Assembly (NCBI GenBank): GCA_020746835.1
Contig: JAGPNK010000001.1
Span: 5,580,001-5,644,000, forward strand
Direction of reading: 5' to 3'
DNA from: Stachybotrys elegans
Lineage: Eukaryota > Ascomycota > Sordariomycetes > Hypocreales > Stachybotryaceae
DNA length: 64,000 bases
In this document: positions 1-11,294 of the stretch, piece by piece
Position numbering within the stretch: the first letter of the stretch is position 1
Layout of the letters: each line of letters starts with the position of its first letter
Notes under the pieces: model-generated
What the model saw: only the letters and a program-made list of their open reading frames with translations
The model's database searches: none
What the model was told of the DNA's origin: nothing
Made by a program: the position numbers and the translations under genes

Positions 1-38
1 AACAACCTAGGCCCCACGAGTACCGTCTTATCCTCGCA

Positions 39-1181
39 TCAAGCGGCCTGGCCATCGACTATTTTTAACGAGGTGATTTCAATCTCCTCAGAGCCATCAT
101 CCGGATCAAGATTCTCCACTGTTGAGATTGGGTAACGCGTATCGCCCACCGGGAGACAGTTATACCAGCGGAGGGCGAGTCGAACGTCCGGCGTGATGTC
201 CGTGACATGCAAGTTCAGTAAGCGTGATGGCCGCACAGTAAAGACGCCATTCTCGATGGAGACCTGCACCACGCGAGCAGAAAACCGCCCATGAAAGCTG
301 ATGATAAGACCCTGGCCGTTGTCAGTACAGCATAAAAAGTCATGACGAGGATACGTACAGGGCAAACACGGTGGTCAATGTATACATTGAGGTGGGCGAT
401 TTGGGACTTAATAAGACGAACCGCCACAAGAAGCTCGCTGCGCAGCAAGCCCCCATTGCGCGGAACCTCCGAGTCAGACACCGTAGCCATTGCATGTGGC
501 ACGTCCGAGTTGAACTCCCATGGTTCAAGTCCAGGTTTGCGCCACCAGAAATACCGACCGGAGCGGATGACATGGGCACAGGGCTCTCCATTGTCGGGAG
601 ATTCCCAAGATCGCCAAAAATAAGGCGCCTTATCCGTGTTTACCTGCCTATGCATGGCTTGTCAGTCCAATTATCAGATTCAGTTGGGAGGAGGGCGTGC
701 TGTACCAGTGCTTCTCCCATCCAGTTATATTTATTGTGTTTTTGTGGAAGAACGTATCATGATATTCCCCTTCACGGACCCTATTATCTTTGCAAGACTC
801 GAAATAGCGCAAAGTGCCTTGTCGTATGCGATGACACTGGATTGGCTGATGGAGATACCATTCGATGTTATCCCTAGGTATAGTTGGATCCTGTCTAGAC
901 AATTCCATGCCGCGATCCACATCCTCTTCGGTGCCGGGTAGAAAGTATCGTGGGTCAAAGTCGAGAGGATCATCATTGTCGATGTCGAAGGGGGCGCCGC
1001 GGGTGACGCAGACTTCTGCTAGCTGGTCGTCATTGAAGATGGGTGTCCTCCAGCGTCGTTCTAGCTTGCCCTGGATTCGATCCAGCAGGCGATATTCCTT
1101 TCTTCGTCGGCGGCGACGGCGTTTGTCGGTGTCGGCTTCACAAGACAACTTGGGCGTGGGTATTGAACCCATCCTCGACAA
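39..1181 (-). CDS. hypothetical protein, three exons
   Basis: Model: complement(39..311, 359..643, 780..1181), 319 aa. The 47-nt intron 312-358 starts GTACGT and carries a CTGAC branch site. The intron 644-779 starts GTCCGT and ends GCAG. All three exons join in frame, and the protein ends at a TGA at 39-41. The start is the ATG at 1181. The N-terminus has a run of seven arginines (about residues 20-27), followed by an acidic stretch and a Trp/Tyr-rich central part. I do not recognise the family and see no signal peptide or membrane segment. The gene is transcribed away from the SDR gene, with about 1.2 kb between them. The acceptor of the 644-779 intron could be 4 nt earlier (648), but only the chosen site keeps the frame. 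The exon logic is good and the function is unknown. Confidence 0.6.
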
Positions 1182-2369
1182 GTGGTGGACAGGCGGTGAG
1201 GCGGCTGAGAGCGCAAGGGATCGAGGCAGCGGCGCCGGGGAGATATTTTCGGTGATTCGTGGCTAGCTTGCAGTGTCGGGGGGTAAATCGATCGTGGAAG
1301 TCGGGCTGTCGAAGTCTCGGGAAGTCCTGGGTGTTGTTGTCGGGTGGACAACAAGACGGTTGGTGACGCGTGCAGCGCCTGCTTTGGCTTTACGCGGGGT
1401 GGCGTATCGCGTTTGTCAACAAACTTGAATCGAGCGACGAATCGCTAAAATCCGGCTTCATCGCGGCGAATCTGACATGGATTTATTTGCCAGCAAAGGA
1501 TGGAGTGAGGCAGCGCCATTGACCTTCTTCTGGTCTCGATAAAGACCAAAGTTGCTGGTGGGCAATCAAAGGAGTGAGCCAATGTACAGTCTAGGAACTG
1601 TTTGTACACTGTGAATGGTGATGAGCCTACCCTGTAGCACAACAGGCTTAAAGCGCCATACAGCTACATACATTACGTGCTCTATGAATTAGTCTGCGAC
1701 GACGGGAATGACGCAAACAAATCATGTGAGAGTGATCTCCAAGAGACCGACTAACCGGAGGGAATGAAGCATTCCACGTAGTGGTGTATTTACAAAGATT
1801 ATCTCGGAGGAGGTGCGTCATCCTCGAATGACCGCCAATTCTGTCAATCGAAACAGGAATTCGCAACTCTTTCAGGTGGGATCTCTACAGCACTATGCTA
1901 ATTAGAATTAATCATGGCACGGAGCAGAACGGATTTAAGCAACCCGTGTCTATGAGGCGCAATACACCTCGCGATGCGGATTACTGTCACGGACAGCAGC
2001 TCCATCTCGCGGTGCAGCGAGGACGAGGCCAAGTCCAGCGTAGGGCTGACAAATTTGCTGACAGCGACCATTGCATGCTCGGGCTCGGCAATCGTGCCTT
2101 TGCCGACAGATTGAGCGAACCGCCGAGCTGCGCCCTCTGGTTGGCTGATCTAGAATCTGACATGGCATCGCTGAAGCACATGCTGCTGGTGATTGTTAAG
2201 CTCCTGGGACGAACCTGGGGAATCAAGAATAGAGTTGTGATGGTTCCATCTACTTAAAGAGGCCTTGTAGGATGTCGTGAAGTAAAATATCATCATCATC
2301 ACAGTTCACATCTACAACCCACATTCACCCCATCTACATCACCACCCTCAAGCATTCAATACAGAAAAC
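1182..2369. other. intergenic, no supported gene
   Basis: Short open frames occur on both strands (for example 1895-2257) but have no homology I recognise, no splice logic and weak codon character. The segment separates two divergently transcribed genes, so it should hold both promoters. I see no clear TATA box for the SDR gene. Confidence 0.5.
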
Positions 2370-3437
2370 ATGGTCTCCATCGCAACCATCAAGTCCTCCA
2401 ACGCGACGGCTCTCCCCGCCTCGCTCCCCAACGGCCTAGTCGCCGTCTTCATTGGTGCCACGTCGGGCATTGGCCAGAGTGCGCTGAAGCAGCTCGCCGT
2501 TGCGGCCAAGGGCAAGTCTCCGCACTTTTACATTGTCGGTCGCAGCGCATCGACGTCGGCGTCCTTTGTCGAGGAGCTCCGCAGCATCGACGCATCCTCC
2601 ACGATTGACTTTATCGAGAAGGATGCGTCACTGCTGCGCCATGTCGACGAGGCGACAGATTTCATCTTGCAACGCGAGAACAAGGTTGATCTCGTCTTCA
2701 CTTCCATTGGATTTATATCATTCCAGGGCCGAAAGGGTACGTTCACATCTGTTACAAGTATTATAGCATGCGCTAACATTCATCCAGAGACGGTCGAAGG
2801 CCTGGACCCATCGATGACGACGCGGTTTTACAGTCGGGCGCTGGCCATCCAGAAGCTGCTGCCGCTGCTGAACAAGTCAGAGAATCCCCATGTGACCAAC
2901 GTCGGTGCTGGCAGCCAAGAGGGAGCCCTGGACATGGATGACCTGGACGTCGCAAAGCCCGGCAATTACTCGATCCCGCGGGCCGCGGTGCACGCTACCA
3001 CCATGCTGACGCTGACGCTGGAGAGGTTTGCGCGAGAGAACCCCAACATCAGCTTCGTGCACTCGTTCCCCGGTCTCACAGCAACGCGCACGCTGTATCG
3101 AGGCTCGAGCGGCATCATTGGATTCATCTTGCAGCGCATTGTGGCGCCTCTGGTCAACACGTTTGTTTCAGCCAGTGTGGAGGACGTGGGTGCCCGGTCG
3201 CTGTTTTACGCTACCAACGCCCGGTACACGGTAGATGCAACGGCTGCTTTGTCGACGCCCATCCCTGAGGGTCTGGACAAGGCGGCGACGTCAAAGGAGG
3301 GCGTCTTCTTGGTCAATGAGAAGAGCGAAGGTGCAGACTCGGAGAAGGTCCTGGAGCCGCTAAGGGGTGAAAATGCCGACAAGGTAGCACGTCATCTGGA
3401 CGAGACGTTTGCCATTGTTCTGAAAAGTAACCAATAA
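2370..3437 (+). CDS. short-chain dehydrogenase/reductase-like protein
   Basis: NAD(P)-binding Rossmann-fold oxidoreductase of the SDR superfamily. Exons are 2370-2736 and 2788-3437, giving 338 aa. The 51-nt intron (GTACGT...GCTAAC...CAG) is a multiple of three, so the frame also reads through it. Residues 29-36 (GATSGIGQ) are the glycine-rich cofactor loop and the C-terminal half is an ordinary SDR core. At the usual YxxxK position the protein has Y-S-I-P-R (about residue 195), so the classical catalytic lysine is an arginine or the true active site is elsewhere. This branch of fungal SDRs, often found in secondary-metabolite clusters, commonly lacks the canonical YxxxK. The substrate is unknown. 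No biosynthetic partner gene lies beside it. Confidence 0.8.
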   Translation: MVSIATIKSSNATALPASLPNGLVAVFIGATSGIGQSALKQLAVAAKGKSPHFYIVGRSASTSASFVEELRSIDASSTIDFIEKDASLLRHVDEATDFILQRENKVDLVFTSIGFISFQGRKGTFTSVTSIIACANIHPETVEGLDPSMTTRFYSRALAIQKLLPLLNKSENPHVTNVGAGSQEGALDMDDLDVAKPGNYSIPRAAVHATTMLTLTLERFARENPNISFVHSFPGLTATRTLYRGSSGIIGFILQRIVAPLVNTFVSASVEDVGARSLFYATNARYTVDATAALSTPIPEGLDKAATSKEGVFLVNEKSEGADSEKVLEPLRGENADKVARHLDETFAIVLKSNQ

Positions 3438-5518
3438 ATTAATAAAATAATCAAAAGCATGACAAAATGATGTGACAAAATAATAAATGGAATAAAGACC
3501 ACTATTCGTCATCTTACCCTGGAGATGCCTTGATTTTCTGAGACAAAGACGTCACTGGATCTGGCTGCCACGGAAGCATGCGTGATTAAGAAGCCCAGTC
3601 ACGTGCTTCACGGAGAAAGACGGAAAGAGGCTTAGTGGGCGCAAGCCACAATCCCTAATCTTACTTGGGCGGACAAAAAACAGCACATGGTACCACAGGA
3701 TTGTGAATCCTCAGGCAGACAGGATTCCCGTACTACGGTTGCTATTTTGGCAGCGACCCTCTTCCATCGCCGAAATAACGATCAGCCTCTGCTTCACAAG
3801 TGCGCCGAAGCCCTAAAAATGCGCACACACTCCCTGCAATAAGCCGGAGCGAGAGAGGAGGAAGAGGGGGAAAGGACCCCTTGTTTCTGATTCAATTCCA
3901 TTAATAACAGATTCATAGGACATGTGCGACGTCGGGCTGGATGCGCTGTCGTGGCAAGCAACAATTTGCCATCTACCAGAAGAAGCAAGCCCGTCTACTC
4001 CACCAAAGCGGCGAGGTCAAAGTCTGATGCCTGCGGAAGCGCCTGCGGCTAGGGAATGGGTCTACCCGTGAGTCAAACAGCAGGGCGAGAAAAGCGGCGA
4101 TTTCTGGACCCGAGCCAGTGTCAGAAGGGCGAGCGGTTGCGGAGAGACGGCCAGCCAGGCAGAGCGCCCACAGTGTAGCACGAGGGGAATACGGAGGAGA
4201 AAAAAACGGCCTGGTCTGTGTGGCAAGCAAGCACGAAGCCCAAGCCCATGTGGGACAAGAAAGTGGGCAGGAGGCGTTTTGCCTTTGAGCCAAGGCAGAG
4301 AGAAAGTAACGGATGCCTGTGAGTGAGGTGTTTTGTCTCACACGCACAAGAGATGGGGACGGACCGCGAGGCGCAAACGAACAGAGCAGCCGAGCCCAGT
4401 CGTGACTCAATGGAGGAGAGACGACTCGACTCGAGTTTCACCAGCACCTTTGCTGGTTGAACACGTCGGCGATGATCTCGAGGATCAGAGGAACAGCTGG
4501 CCAGGAATGGCCATGTGACGTCTGACCTGTCCGTCCACAGTACGGATGCGTACCCAGCACGTCAACGGGGAGGCACAGCAGCCCGCCAAGGCCAACAGAG
4601 TTTTCTTCCCAGCCCCCAGGCGCTGGCCCAGGTACGCAGCCAATCAGCGAGGCGCTGTCCCTGACTCGGGCCGCCTTAGCTGACGATCCCTGGCTTACCC
4701 GTTTCCTGTACCTGCATGGCTGTGTGCCTGGCCGTCAAAGTACCTTTCCCCTGGCCTGCCTGCCCAAAGGGACAAGCATGTTTCCACGTTGGCTCCAACA
4801 CGCTGGTGCCGTTTATTCTCCCAGGGCTCAACGACCCATGGGAAGCGAACATGGCATTCGGATTGGGCCCAAGCGCCGCTCCTTTGCTCCTCCAGTCCCT
4901 CTCCCCCCTCTGTCCCCCCCGTCCGGCTTCCTCTCCGCCCCTCTCCCTTGTTCTCTCGTTTGGGCTTGTTTGCTGCCAAGTGCCAAACGGCCCACCCCTT
5001 CGTGCTGCTCTACCGTCCTCTGGGGCTTAGGCTCTCGCTCTCTCCAGCAAGGCTGTCCCCGTTATATTACACCCTCCCTCCCCCCATGCTCCAGCTTACC
5101 CTTCATTAAACCAACACGACGGTCTGACTATGCGTTGCTGAACTAGAGCACACAGCCGTTTCCTTTCTCTTCCCACTCTCCCTTCCATTCATTTCAATTC
5201 CCTCTACATCGTCGACGCTTCGTCTTCGCCGCTCTCCCGTGGCAGGCCACTCCTTGACATACGCTTCGCGTCCACCACCACAGCAACAATACACACACAC
5301 ACTACGTCGTTGCCTCTACGACACTCGCACGCTCTCCAGCCCAGCACAGCGGCCGGACACTGTTTGATTGCACGCCTGCAATCGCTCTACGCACTCACGC
5401 GCTCTCGCTCGCTCTTGTCTTGACGACAACAGCACAACACAAACGACACAGGGACCACTCCTTCGTCTTCTCTTTCTTCCAACGCCCATCTTTCCGACGA
5501 GTTTCTTCAGTCGCAAAC
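3438..5518. other. long intergenic region; pyrimidine-rich leader of the wall-protein gene
   Basis: No gene is supported. From about 4880 to 5510 the plus strand is strongly C/T-rich with many CTCTC and CCCTC runs. This is typical of the promoter and 5' UTR of highly expressed fungal housekeeping or wall genes, and it ends directly at the ATG of the GPI-anchored protein. Open frames read through this tract (4695-5146) are low-complexity Pro/Ser/Leu artefacts. Confidence 0.6.
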
Positions 5519-6808
5519 ATGCGCTCCTTCGTTTCCTTCTCAGTCCTCGCCCTCGCGACTGGTTCTGCGGCCAAGGGTGTCTGGACCACCCCCCACGACA
5601 AGTACTCTTCCTCCGTCGGCGTCCTCGGCTGCAAGATCAACACGGATCGCGTTGCCTACTGGCCCGGCTCTGTTGACTGCGACAACATTTGCGTCAAGCT
5701 GACCAACGGCGACCGCTCCGTCCACCTCCTGCGCATCGATCAGTCTGGCGGCGCCTACGACATCAGCTACGATGCCTGGTCCTACCTCCAGACTGGCGAG
5801 TCTGCCACCGCCGACCCTGTCGTCGGCGGCAGCGTCGCCATGGAGTATGAGGAGGTTGATGCCTCTGAATGCGCCGACCTCATCTACACCGAGGGCTCCA
5901 AGATTCCCCTCAGCGCCTCCAACAGCATGAACTTCCTCACTAGCTGCCTGTCCCAGCCCAACAGCTACGTTGCCAAGAACCACGTTCTCTTCAACATCTG
6001 CGACGCCATCTGCACCCTCGGCCACGATGAGGAGTGCACCCTGGACCTGGCCACCAGCAACCAGCCCAGCTGCCCTCATACCCTTGGCCTGACTGTCGAG
6101 CTGACCTCTGCTCCCGTCATCGACATCCAGTACCAGTCGGGCCACGCCGTCATTGCTGGCTCTGGCGACCCTGCTCCCGCCAACTGGTCTCCCAACTCTG
6201 TCTCTGTCAACAGCGCTCCCCCCAAGGAGGAGCCCAAGGAGGAGCCCCCCAGCCCTCCTCCCAGCCCTCCCAAGCCCGCGCCCTCTAGCCAGGCTCCCAA
6301 GCCCAGCGAGGCCCCCAAGCCTAGCTCCAGCCCCATCCCCAGTCCCAGTCCCAGCCCTGAGCCTGGCATCTTCTACGAGGTCACTGGCACTCTCGTCTCT
6401 TCCACTGTGGCGGCTGAGCCTACCGTCGAGGTTGCTGCTCCCGTTAGCTCCTCGGTCGAAGTTCCCGCTGAGCCCTCCACCACTGCTCTTGCTGTCCCCA
6501 GCAGCTCGAGCGTCGAGGTTCCCGAGGCTCCCAGCTCAACTGTCGCTCCCTCTTCTCCCGTCGCGATCCCCACCACCGCATCGCACAACTCTACTGCCTC
6601 CTTCACCTTTGCGCCCAGCGCCAGCCACACCACCCTGACTTTCTCTACTGGCCGCCCGGCCGTGCCCTCAAACCCGGCCACCACCCCTGGCGGTGCGCCC
6701 GTCAGCTCGTCAACTCCCCCTCCCGACAACGCTGCCAACTCGGCCAGCATCCCCATGCTGGCTCTTGTGTCAAGCATTCTGGCTTGCTCCTTGGCATCGT
6801 TGCTGTAG
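5519..6808 (+). CDS. GPI-anchored Ser/Pro-rich cell-wall protein
   Basis: Single exon, 429 aa. The ATG at 5519 is chosen because it starts a clean signal peptide (MRSFVSFSVLALATGSAAKG). The frame extends 33 codons further upstream but that part looks like leader sequence. Residues about 20-220 form a Cys-containing globular domain (GCKINTDRVAYWP, DQSGGAYDISYDAW) resembling fungal barwin/expansin-like double-psi barrels. Residues about 235-285 are a PPSP/EEPKEEP-rich stretch, followed by a Ser/Thr/Val-rich stalk to about residue 405. The C-terminus (SIPMLALVSSILACSLASLL, after a small-residue omega region) is a GPI-attachment signal. It should sit on the plasma membrane or wall. Codon usage is strongly C-ending, consistent with high expression. 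The surface role is well supported; the barrel assignment is tentative. Confidence 0.8.
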   Translation: MRSFVSFSVLALATGSAAKGVWTTPHDKYSSSVGVLGCKINTDRVAYWPGSVDCDNICVKLTNGDRSVHLLRIDQSGGAYDISYDAWSYLQTGESATADPVVGGSVAMEYEEVDASECADLIYTEGSKIPLSASNSMNFLTSCLSQPNSYVAKNHVLFNICDAICTLGHDEECTLDLATSNQPSCPHTLGLTVELTSAPVIDIQYQSGHAVIAGSGDPAPANWSPNSVSVNSAPPKEEPKEEPPSPPPSPPKPAPSSQAPKPSEAPKPSSSPIPSPSPSPEPGIFYEVTGTLVSSTVAAEPTVEVAAPVSSSVEVPAEPSTTALAVPSSSSVEVPEAPSSTVAPSSPVAIPTTASHNSTASFTFAPSASHTTLTFSTGRPAVPSNPATTPGGAPVSSSTPPPDNAANSASIPMLALVSSILACSLASLL

Positions 6809-7457
6809 GCCTAACGGTCATGAAAATCCTCTTCTTGTAAATACTTATAGATACCCCCTTGGATTAGGGAAGCCGATTGTCACCACAGAGTGAAATGAGA
6901 TAAGATATACCCTCTCAACTGTCGTGATACCATGTGACTGAACCTCGTGAGAGGGACACCAATGTTAGATTGCAAATAAGTTTTCTTATCCATCCACACG
7001 TGAGGGAGTCCGATGACGCTCAACAGAGTTTTTCTCAAGGCAGCATTTCCTCGAAACCTTAAATCGCCTCGCTGGTAGCAGATCGGAACAAGCCTTCTCG
7101 TGCGTTGCCTTGTGGGATTATCTACCGCCTACAGATGGGTAGTTACGCTCCTCCATTCGAGCATTCGTCAAGCTCTACTCGCGCTCTGGGTCCTCCTTAA
7201 GGCTCCCGCCGCGCGAGAATGCAAAATTTGCTGAGAAAGTTATCCTGAAAATGTCGGACAGGTTTGACTTGCTGGTTGATAAAGTGGCCATGTCCCCTGC
7301 CTCCCATTACACAAAGTTTTTGCCAATTCGTACGACCCGTTGACCATCCGAAATTCTTTGCTCCCGCTTCGCGACAGCGGCCATCGCTCAGCACACGAAC
7401 CCCGACCGAGCCAGCTATTCCACTCAAGGTGCTTCACATATAACCATACTATCCAAG
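6809..7457. other. intergenic, nothing recognised
   Basis: This 649-nt spacer holds the 3' region of the GPI-protein gene and the promoter of the next gene. No convincing frame, RNA gene or repeat was seen. Confidence 0.5.
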
Positions 7458-8006
7458 ATGCGCTGCTTGGTCTTCTTGCCATTGTTGGCCATCCTCGCCG
7501 CCGTTTTCGCCCAGTTCGATGTCGAACATCCCTGGCCGATGCACTTCACCCTGGACTGCAGGAGGGATAATTCCCGAAAAAACTGGGGTGATAACCGCGG
7601 CCCTGCCCTCGAGAGTGCCCAGCAATGGTGCGATGGGATCAGCGAGAGCATGGGGCCGTTCTATGACGGCGAGAAGACTACGGATGGCGGTGGAGTATAC
7701 GCCTTCATGGAGACGAAGAGGGGTTGCTACAAGGCGAAGCACGGGAAGAATATCTTCATCTTCAGCGCCATCAACCAGGGCGAAGAGCAATGGTTGAGGC
7801 ATAGGGTGTGCCAGCACCTCGCCCAATCGATGGTTAAGCATTGCCCTCGCGGAGGCGCAGCCCACTTTGCCAATTGGACGGTTACGTGAGTTAGACACGA
7901 CATTATCGTTTTGAGAGCAATGCTAACACATGCTGTCACCAACAGGGCCAGAGTTGTGTCCGGCATGGATTGCCTCTGGGCGAGTCTCATGCCTATGGAC
8001 ACCTAG
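7458..8006 (+). CDS. small secreted cysteine-containing protein
   Basis: Exons 7458-7885 and 7946-8006 give 162 aa. The intron starts GTGAGT, has GCTAAC, and ends AACAG. The first 18 residues (MRCLVFLPLLAILAAVFA) are a signal peptide. The mature part has six cysteines (in LDCRR, QWCDG, RGCYK, VCQHL, KHCPR and MDCLW), an even number that would suit disulphides in a secreted protein. No known domain is recognised; a candidate effector-type or wall-associated protein is an inference. The stop at 8004-8006 is suspicious. The same frame continues for 75 further codons with strong coding character to a second stop at 8232, so the true C-terminus may be longer through another intron, or the gene may carry a nonsense change. 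Confidence 0.6.
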
Positions 8007-8234
8007 ATTCTCGAGGCCAGCTCATGGCGGGGCATTCCTGGAGGGCATTCGTTCTTCTACCTCCCCTCCCCCCACGGCCTCACCATATCCTCTGCTATCT
8101 TCACGCAAGGGCACGGTCGGAAGGGTGCCCGCGCCGGACTGCTGCCGGAGGTCCCGGAGGCTCTTCTGGCCGTCTACTACTCAGACATCTCGGACCATCA
8201 TACCATTATCGGACCCTTTCGTTGGGGCACCTAG
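8007..8234 (+). other. in-frame open extension after the TAG of the secreted-protein gene
   Basis: These 75 sense codons lie in the same phase as the upstream exon, mostly end in C or G, and read like a real protein tail (SSWRGIPGGHSFFYLP... to GPFRWGT) before a TAG at 8232-8234. A 51-nt in-frame intron ending exactly at CCTAG (8006) could remove the upstream stop, but its donor would be poor (GTGTCC) and no good branch site is visible. The overlapping frame that runs to 8611 is Pro/Arg-rich and looks like a shadow. From 8235 to 8712 I see only a T/C-rich 3' region and the promoter of the AAA gene. Confidence 0.4.
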
Positions 8235-8712
8235 CTACTGAGCCTGTTTCTTCTTCTTTCCTTCCTTTATTCTTTTTGGGGTTATGCATTTATTTAATCT
8301 ATCTTCCACTTCTTTCTCCCTTCTGTCTCCCTCGTCCTCTCTTATTTGCGCATCTTGCTCTCTATATTTCTAGCCGAGTCCTCCCCCTCCACAGCGGGTA
8401 CACAACCCGTGCGGGCGATTTGGGGGCCGCCGTCAGCACGGCAGAACTAGGCCGAAACAAGTCACCCGATTTCGTATCGTGTCCGGATAGGAAGGAGCTG
8501 GGCATTGGGGCTGTGCTGACTTCAAATGGCACAATGCGGCACAGGCATCCAGGCAGCTACCAACCGCCGACTCTTCAGCCCGAGCTGAGCCCTTCGTCCT
8601 GCTACATCTGAGGTCAGTGCCACGGAAGCCTTATCGATACTTGTCGCATTGGGACTATCATCAGCACGCCTCTGTCGCATTGAGTCTGTCACAGCCCGGC
8701 GCCAGCACCATC

Positions 8713-10253
8713 ATGGCCTCCCAGTCCGACATCAACAGGCCGCCAGGCACGAGCAGCGCTTCGCAGGCTTTCTTTGACCATGCGTCCGCCAAATGCGTCA
8801 GCACCGATGCCGTCATCACCAAGGCGCTCAACAAGCAGTACCCCAACCTGGAATTGATTGTCGTGCCGACCTACTCACTGAACCTTTGGGGATACGCCGC
8901 TGCTGGCTTCGCCACGGCTGAGCCTATTGAAGATGCAGGCTCCGACCTCCCAAGTGGGATCCAGTGGGACATGTATATACCCCCCGCAAAGCGTCTCAAC
9001 GGCGGCCAAGGTTTCATCGTCGATGTGCCCAAGTTTGCCAAATATCTCTACAAGTGGCGCAACGACGACTTCATCATCTACTACATCGAGTGTCGAGACG
9101 GCGTCTTCCCCGACGGGCCCATCAATTGGTATATCCTGTCGACAAACAAGCTCAAGACTCAGCAGCTCATCCTGGAGGCCGGGTACTGGTCCAACCAACT
9201 GCACAGCGAAGCTTGGGTGTTTGATGGGGGTTACTGGCAGAAGAGTACCGAGATGTACGAGAGCGTTCAGAAAGCGTCGTGGGACGTGGTCATTCTCGAT
9301 CCTAAGATGAAAAACGCCATCATTGAGGACCACCTGAGCTTCTTCCGCTCTAGGGAGGCTTACGAGCACCTCCGAGTGCCCTGGAAGCGCGGCATCATCT
9401 ACCACGGCCCTCCAGGAAATGGTAAGACCATTAGCATCAAGGCAACCATGAATATGCTCTCCAAGCTGGATCCGTCTGTCCAGTCACTTTACGTCCGAAC
9501 ACTTCAAAGCGTATGTCTCCCTTCCACAGAGTGGTTGATTGTGGCTCGAGGCTAACACTCTTTGTCAGTGGTCTGGCCCCGAGTTCTCTATTCAACAGAT
9601 CTTCAGTCATGCTCGGAGCTGCGCGCCCTGCTATCTCATCTTTGAAGACTTGGACAGCATTATTGACGATTCGGTCCGCAGCTACTTCTTGAACGAAGTG
9701 GATGGACTGAAAGACAATGACGGTGTGTTTATGATTGGAAGCACAAATCATCTGGAACGGTTGGATCCTGGTATCTCGGTTAGTCCCTCTCCACACAGTA
9801 TTTGTGCAGGCTTCCTTGGAAGCTTGTAGCTGTCGTGCGCAATAATGCTAATGGTTTCAGAAACGGCCGTCTCGATTTGACCGCAAATACTACTTCCCCA
9901 ATCCAAACCTTGGCGAGCGAACCGCGTACTGCCACTTCTGGCAGAAGAAGCTGTCCGACAACAAGGACATCGAGTTTCCGGACGCCTTGTGCCGAGCCAT
10001 CGCCGAAATCACCGACAAGTTCAGCTTCGCCTACATCCAGGAGGCCTTTGTCGCGTCGCTCCTGGCGATTGCTCGACGGAGCGAAGATGCCGCGCTGGCT
10101 GATGCCGCGTGCACCCTGGATCTGGACGATGGCTGGGTCGACGTGCTGGACAGCGCCCATACCGCCAAGGATCTGGACAAGCTGGTTCTTTGGGTCGAGA
10201 TGCAGAAGCAGGTTGCCATTCTCAGGGAGGGACTAGAGGACGAGGAGCAGTGA
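8713..10253 (+). CDS. BCS1-like AAA ATPase
   Basis: Exons 8713-9510, 9569-9778 and 9861-10253 give 466 aa; introns are GTATGT...TCAG and GTTAGT...GCTAAT...CAG, both phase 0. The ATG at 8713 begins the recognisable protein. Walker A is GPPGNGKT (about residue 236), Walker B is CYLIFEDLDSI (about residue 290), sensor region GSTNH, and the arginine-containing SKRPSRFDRKY segment typical of the BCS1 branch spans the second splice junction. The N-terminal 220 residues match the BCS1-type N-terminal region of fungal relatives. No strong transmembrane helix or presequence is visible, so a role in the mitochondrial inner membrane like yeast Bcs1 is not supported. It is more likely one of the many fungal soluble BCS1-type ATPases of unknown client. 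Confidence 0.85.
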
Positions 10254-10696
10254 TGAGGATAATGGTCGGTGGCAACACTGGAGTTGATCGTTGCACATGG
10301 CCGTGTTTTGAAACGAGGATTTACTACACACAGATGTTTTTATATGAGCAATCCACCGCAATGCAATTTAAGCTGTTGTAACTATTCAAGATGACCATCC
10401 CAGATGCATGGGTGTGAGCATTCACACCCTCCTAGCGAGGACCTCGAGCTCCGCAAGGTGCTGACATCTTATCGTTGGTACCTCAACGAAAAGAAAAGGT
10501 ATAAAAGGGGCGAATTCCACGAAGTATGAGAAATAAACTGTTATCTGCTGGCTTTGATCAACAGCAAGGCTGATTCGTTGATTTGCAAGTAAATACCCTC
10601 TCATCGAGACCCACTCACTATGACTCCTAACTTCCCTGTCAGCTCTTGTCTTGACTAAATTTCATCTCATACATCGTCCAGGCCTTCTTGAGCACC
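10254..10696. other. intergenic, nothing recognised
   Basis: A 443-nt spacer between the AAA gene and the small membrane-protein gene. It has an AT-rich 3' region around 10310-10380 and no convincing coding frame. Confidence 0.4.
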
Positions 10697-11294
10697 ATGC
10701 TGAGCTTTCTCGCGGAACCCGGGCCGCTTATGGCTCTCTATGCCATCAATGCCGTAGGCATTCCAACGTGTCCGGTGCAGATATTTCGCTGACATCTGGC
10801 AGTTATGGTTCTTCAGGTAGACAGGCGGTGAGGCCTTGCCGTGGTAGTTCAGGTTCTAACAGTCGGCCAGTGGCTTTTATTGCTTTGTCTTCAAGCCAGC
10901 GTTCATCATGAGAGATTTTTCAAAACGTCAGTTCAGCCATAAGCCCAGTATTCGAAACGTTCCGGACGGTGATGTTTGGCACCACGACATCATGGCCTAT
11001 CTCGGGGCGCTGAATGCTTCGTTGACTTTCCTTGCTCTATTGCGCTTGTACGCAATCTGGTTCCCCTCAAAATATCTCTCCAGCGGTACTTCGCAGGGCG
11101 ATATTTCTCTCGATATCATGTCGCTGCTTGTGCTCTGCTCGGCCAACATGTCTCAAGCCATCATCAACTTTCATACGGCGCTTCAGGGAGACCGGTGGGT
11201 TATGGGTAGAGGTCTGGACATTATTACAGTCATGGACGCTGTCTTGACTGTCTTAGACTTGACTGCCATAATCGGTAAAGCTTCGCAGATGTAG
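10697..11294 (+). pseudogene. small integral membrane protein, probably frameshifted
   Basis: A coherent protein can be followed from the ATG at 10697 (MLSFLAEPGPLMALYAINAV) but hits TGA at 10790. The next phase continues smoothly with ADIWQLWFF, then a good intron (about 10817-10870, branch CTAAC, acceptor CCAG) leads to the exon ending at TAG 11292-11294. That exon carries several hydrophobic segments (ALNASLTFLALLRLYAIWF, SLLVLCSANMSQAII, IITVMDAVLTVLDL). One inserted base near 10787 separates the two phases, so the gene looks broken, unless an unusual short intron or a sequencing error explains it. About 165 residues would be expected if intact. The size and four-helix pattern recall small ER proteins, but I cannot place it in a family. 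Confidence 0.45.

Noticed and set aside
1895..2257. 120-codon frame upstream of the SDR gene
   Set aside because: No recognisable motifs, an equally long opposite-strand frame, and poor codon character.
2370..3437. Loss of the SDR catalytic lysine (YSIPR) as evidence of an inactive enzyme
   Set aside because: This branch of fungal SDR-like proteins often lacks classical YxxxK, so the change alone is not remarkable.
4695..5146. Overlapping open frames of 94-140 codons on both strands
   Set aside because: They are low-complexity translations of the C/T-rich promoter of the GPI-protein gene.
7970..8611. 213-codon open frame on the plus strand
   Set aside because: Pro/Arg/Gly/Leu-rich, out of phase with the better coding frame to 8234, no ATG context or homology; a shadow frame.
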